From positions 62,001 to 126,000 of the forward strand of contig NZ_JASATW010000012.1 in NCBI RefSeq assembly GCF_030405905.1: a stretch of 64,000 bases of DNA, in the 5' to 3' direction. Source of the DNA: Sphaerothrix gracilis. GTDB taxonomy: Bacteria > Cyanobacteriota > Cyanobacteriia > Phormidesmidales > Phormidesmidaceae. Of the stretch, positions 63,357 to 64,000 are shown piece after piece. Within the stretch, counting starts at the first letter, position 1. Each line of letters starts with the position of its first letter. Under the pieces are notes generated by a model. It was not told where the DNA came from. It saw only the letters and a program-made list of their open reading frames with translations, and made no database searches. The translations under genes were made by a program, and so were the position numbers.

Positions 63357-64000
63357 ATGTATGAGCTAGAGCGCGATCGCCCAGAAAATTGCTTTGGCGA
63401 GTCTCTCGTTGAGTTGAGCAGTATCAGTAAAATTTTTGGCTCTAATCAAGTGCTTGACGGGGTTGATCTTGTGATTAATCGGGGTGAAGCGGTAGCTATT
63501 ATTGGCCCTTCAGGTACTGGGAAATCAACTATTTTGAGAATTATTGCTGGTCTGCTAGCCCCCGATCAGGGCGATATTTATGTGGCTGGTCAGCGGCGAA
63601 TGGGCCTGATTGATGACTCTCCCGATCCCATTCGTATCGGCATGGTGTTTCAACAAGCAGCTCTATTTGATTCACTTTCAGTGGATGAAAACGTTGGTTT
63701 CTTTCTGTATCAGCACTCTCGGCTCTCTCGCTCAGAAATTCGGCGGCTTGTCGATGATGCTTTGGAAATGGTGGGTCTGCCAGGCATCGCCGATCGCTAC
63801 CCGGCAGAGCTATCCGGCGGTATGCGCAAGCGGGTCAGCTTTGCCAGGGCGGTGATTCCCAATCCCGAGAATCCGCGCGATCGCCCTGACTTACTGCTCT
63901 ATGACGAACCAACCGCTGGACTCGATCCAATCGCCTCAACCGTGATTGAAGATCTGATTCGAGAGATGCAGCGGGGGCAAGCCTGCGGCTCCTACGTCAT
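63357..64000 (+). CDS. MlaF-like ABC transporter ATPase, 3' end cut by window
   Basis: The frame is open from ATG 63357 through the last base, giving about 214 residues. It has Walker A GPSGTGKST, the signature LSGGMRKRVSFARA and Walker B LLLYDEPTAGLDP. A short insert NPENPRDRPD before Walker B and the sequence VFQQAALFDSLSVDENVGF match the MlaF/TGD3 group, which moves lipids with an MlaE-like permease and an MCE protein. Those partners should lie just to the right. Confidence 0.9.
   Translation, partial: MYELERDRPENCFGESLVELSSISKIFGSNQVLDGVDLVINRGEAVAIIGPSGTGKSTILRIIAGLLAPDQGDIYVAGQRRMGLIDDSPDPIRIGMVFQQAALFDSLSVDENVGFFLYQHSRLSRSEIRRLVDDALEMVGLPGIADRYPAELSGGMRKRVSFARAVIPNPENPRDRPDLLLYDEPTAGLDPIASTVIEDLIREMQRGQACGSYV

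Noticed and set aside
1..64000. tRNA, rRNA or riboswitch genes
   Set aside because: I scanned intergenic regions by eye for tRNA-like T arms and for strong conserved RNA motifs and saw none; a covariance-model search would be needed to be sure.

Overview
The window is a stretch of cyanobacterial chromosome. The evidence is direct: a petC-petA pair for cytochrome b6f, a ferredoxin-NADP reductase with the N-terminal CpcD-like domain that tethers it to phycobilisomes, a Tab2-type protein, glucosylglycerol hydrolase, an FtsH of thylakoid type, and the octamer GCGATCGC (HIP1) scattered through coding and non-coding DNA. The gene set suggests a phycobilisome-containing, probably salt-acclimating strain. 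I cannot name the genus from the sequence alone. No rRNA, tRNA, CRISPR array, prophage or complete insertion sequence was recognised.

Layout. 1-8.9 kb: cysteine synthase (cut at the left edge), a six-PAS sensor kinase, a membrane protein/NlpC-P60 peptidase pair, an aminotransferase and a DUF2325 coiled-coil protein. 9.2-16 kb: murJ, a hybrid response regulator/kinase, a phosphoglycerate-mutase-like metalloenzyme, an Uma2 protein, a second sensor kinase and a cysteine-rich small protein. 16.3-25.9 kb: petH, hom-prmC, an AlaX editing protein, a MITE-like element, a HEAT-repeat protein, argJ, an S1-domain protein, Tab2 and a sugar-type ABC permease. 26-33.5 kb: aldo/keto reductase, glnA, leucyl aminopeptidase, glcF and hypotheticals. 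33.5-41.2 kb: an LHPP-like HAD phosphatase, a hicB-hicA toxin-antitoxin pair, a class IV aminotransferase, ftsH, a three-gene membrane cluster and an orphan DNA-ligase-type exonuclease. 41.3-51.9 kb: gghA, petC-petA, a DUF3067 gene, a GT39-like transferase, prs and fetB. 52-64 kb: a large helical-repeat membrane protein, an OmpR-type regulator, a CHRD protein, hisH-rsmD, a two-peptidase operon, a PP2C phosphatase/anti-sigma pair, a secreted PPC protein, yvcK and a right-edge-truncated MlaF-like ATPase.

How the genes work together. Photosynthetic electron transfer (petC, petA, petH) and its upkeep (ftsH, Tab2) form one theme. Nitrogen and amino-acid metabolism (glnA, argJ, hisH, hom, cysK) forms another. 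Cell envelope and peptide turnover (murJ, NlpC/P60, VanX-like, C15 and M17 peptidases, yvcK) is a third, and signalling by two-component and Rsb-type proteins a fourth. Most genes are single or in two-gene operons, with frequent tail-to-tail overlaps.

The most striking observation is not a gene. Around 46.0-46.96 kb there is a 10-N gap. It is followed by 292 bases that are an exact plain reversal (not a reverse complement) of 45828-46119, and then by a second copy of a 324-base segment. Inversion of DNA cannot produce a non-complemented reversal, so this is best read as an assembly artefact at a contig join between petC and the DUF3067 gene. Genuine candidates for new biology are the three-gene membrane cluster with paralogous flanking genes (37974-39427), the 613-residue repeat protein, the C15/VanX-like peptidase pair and the MITE-like repeats.
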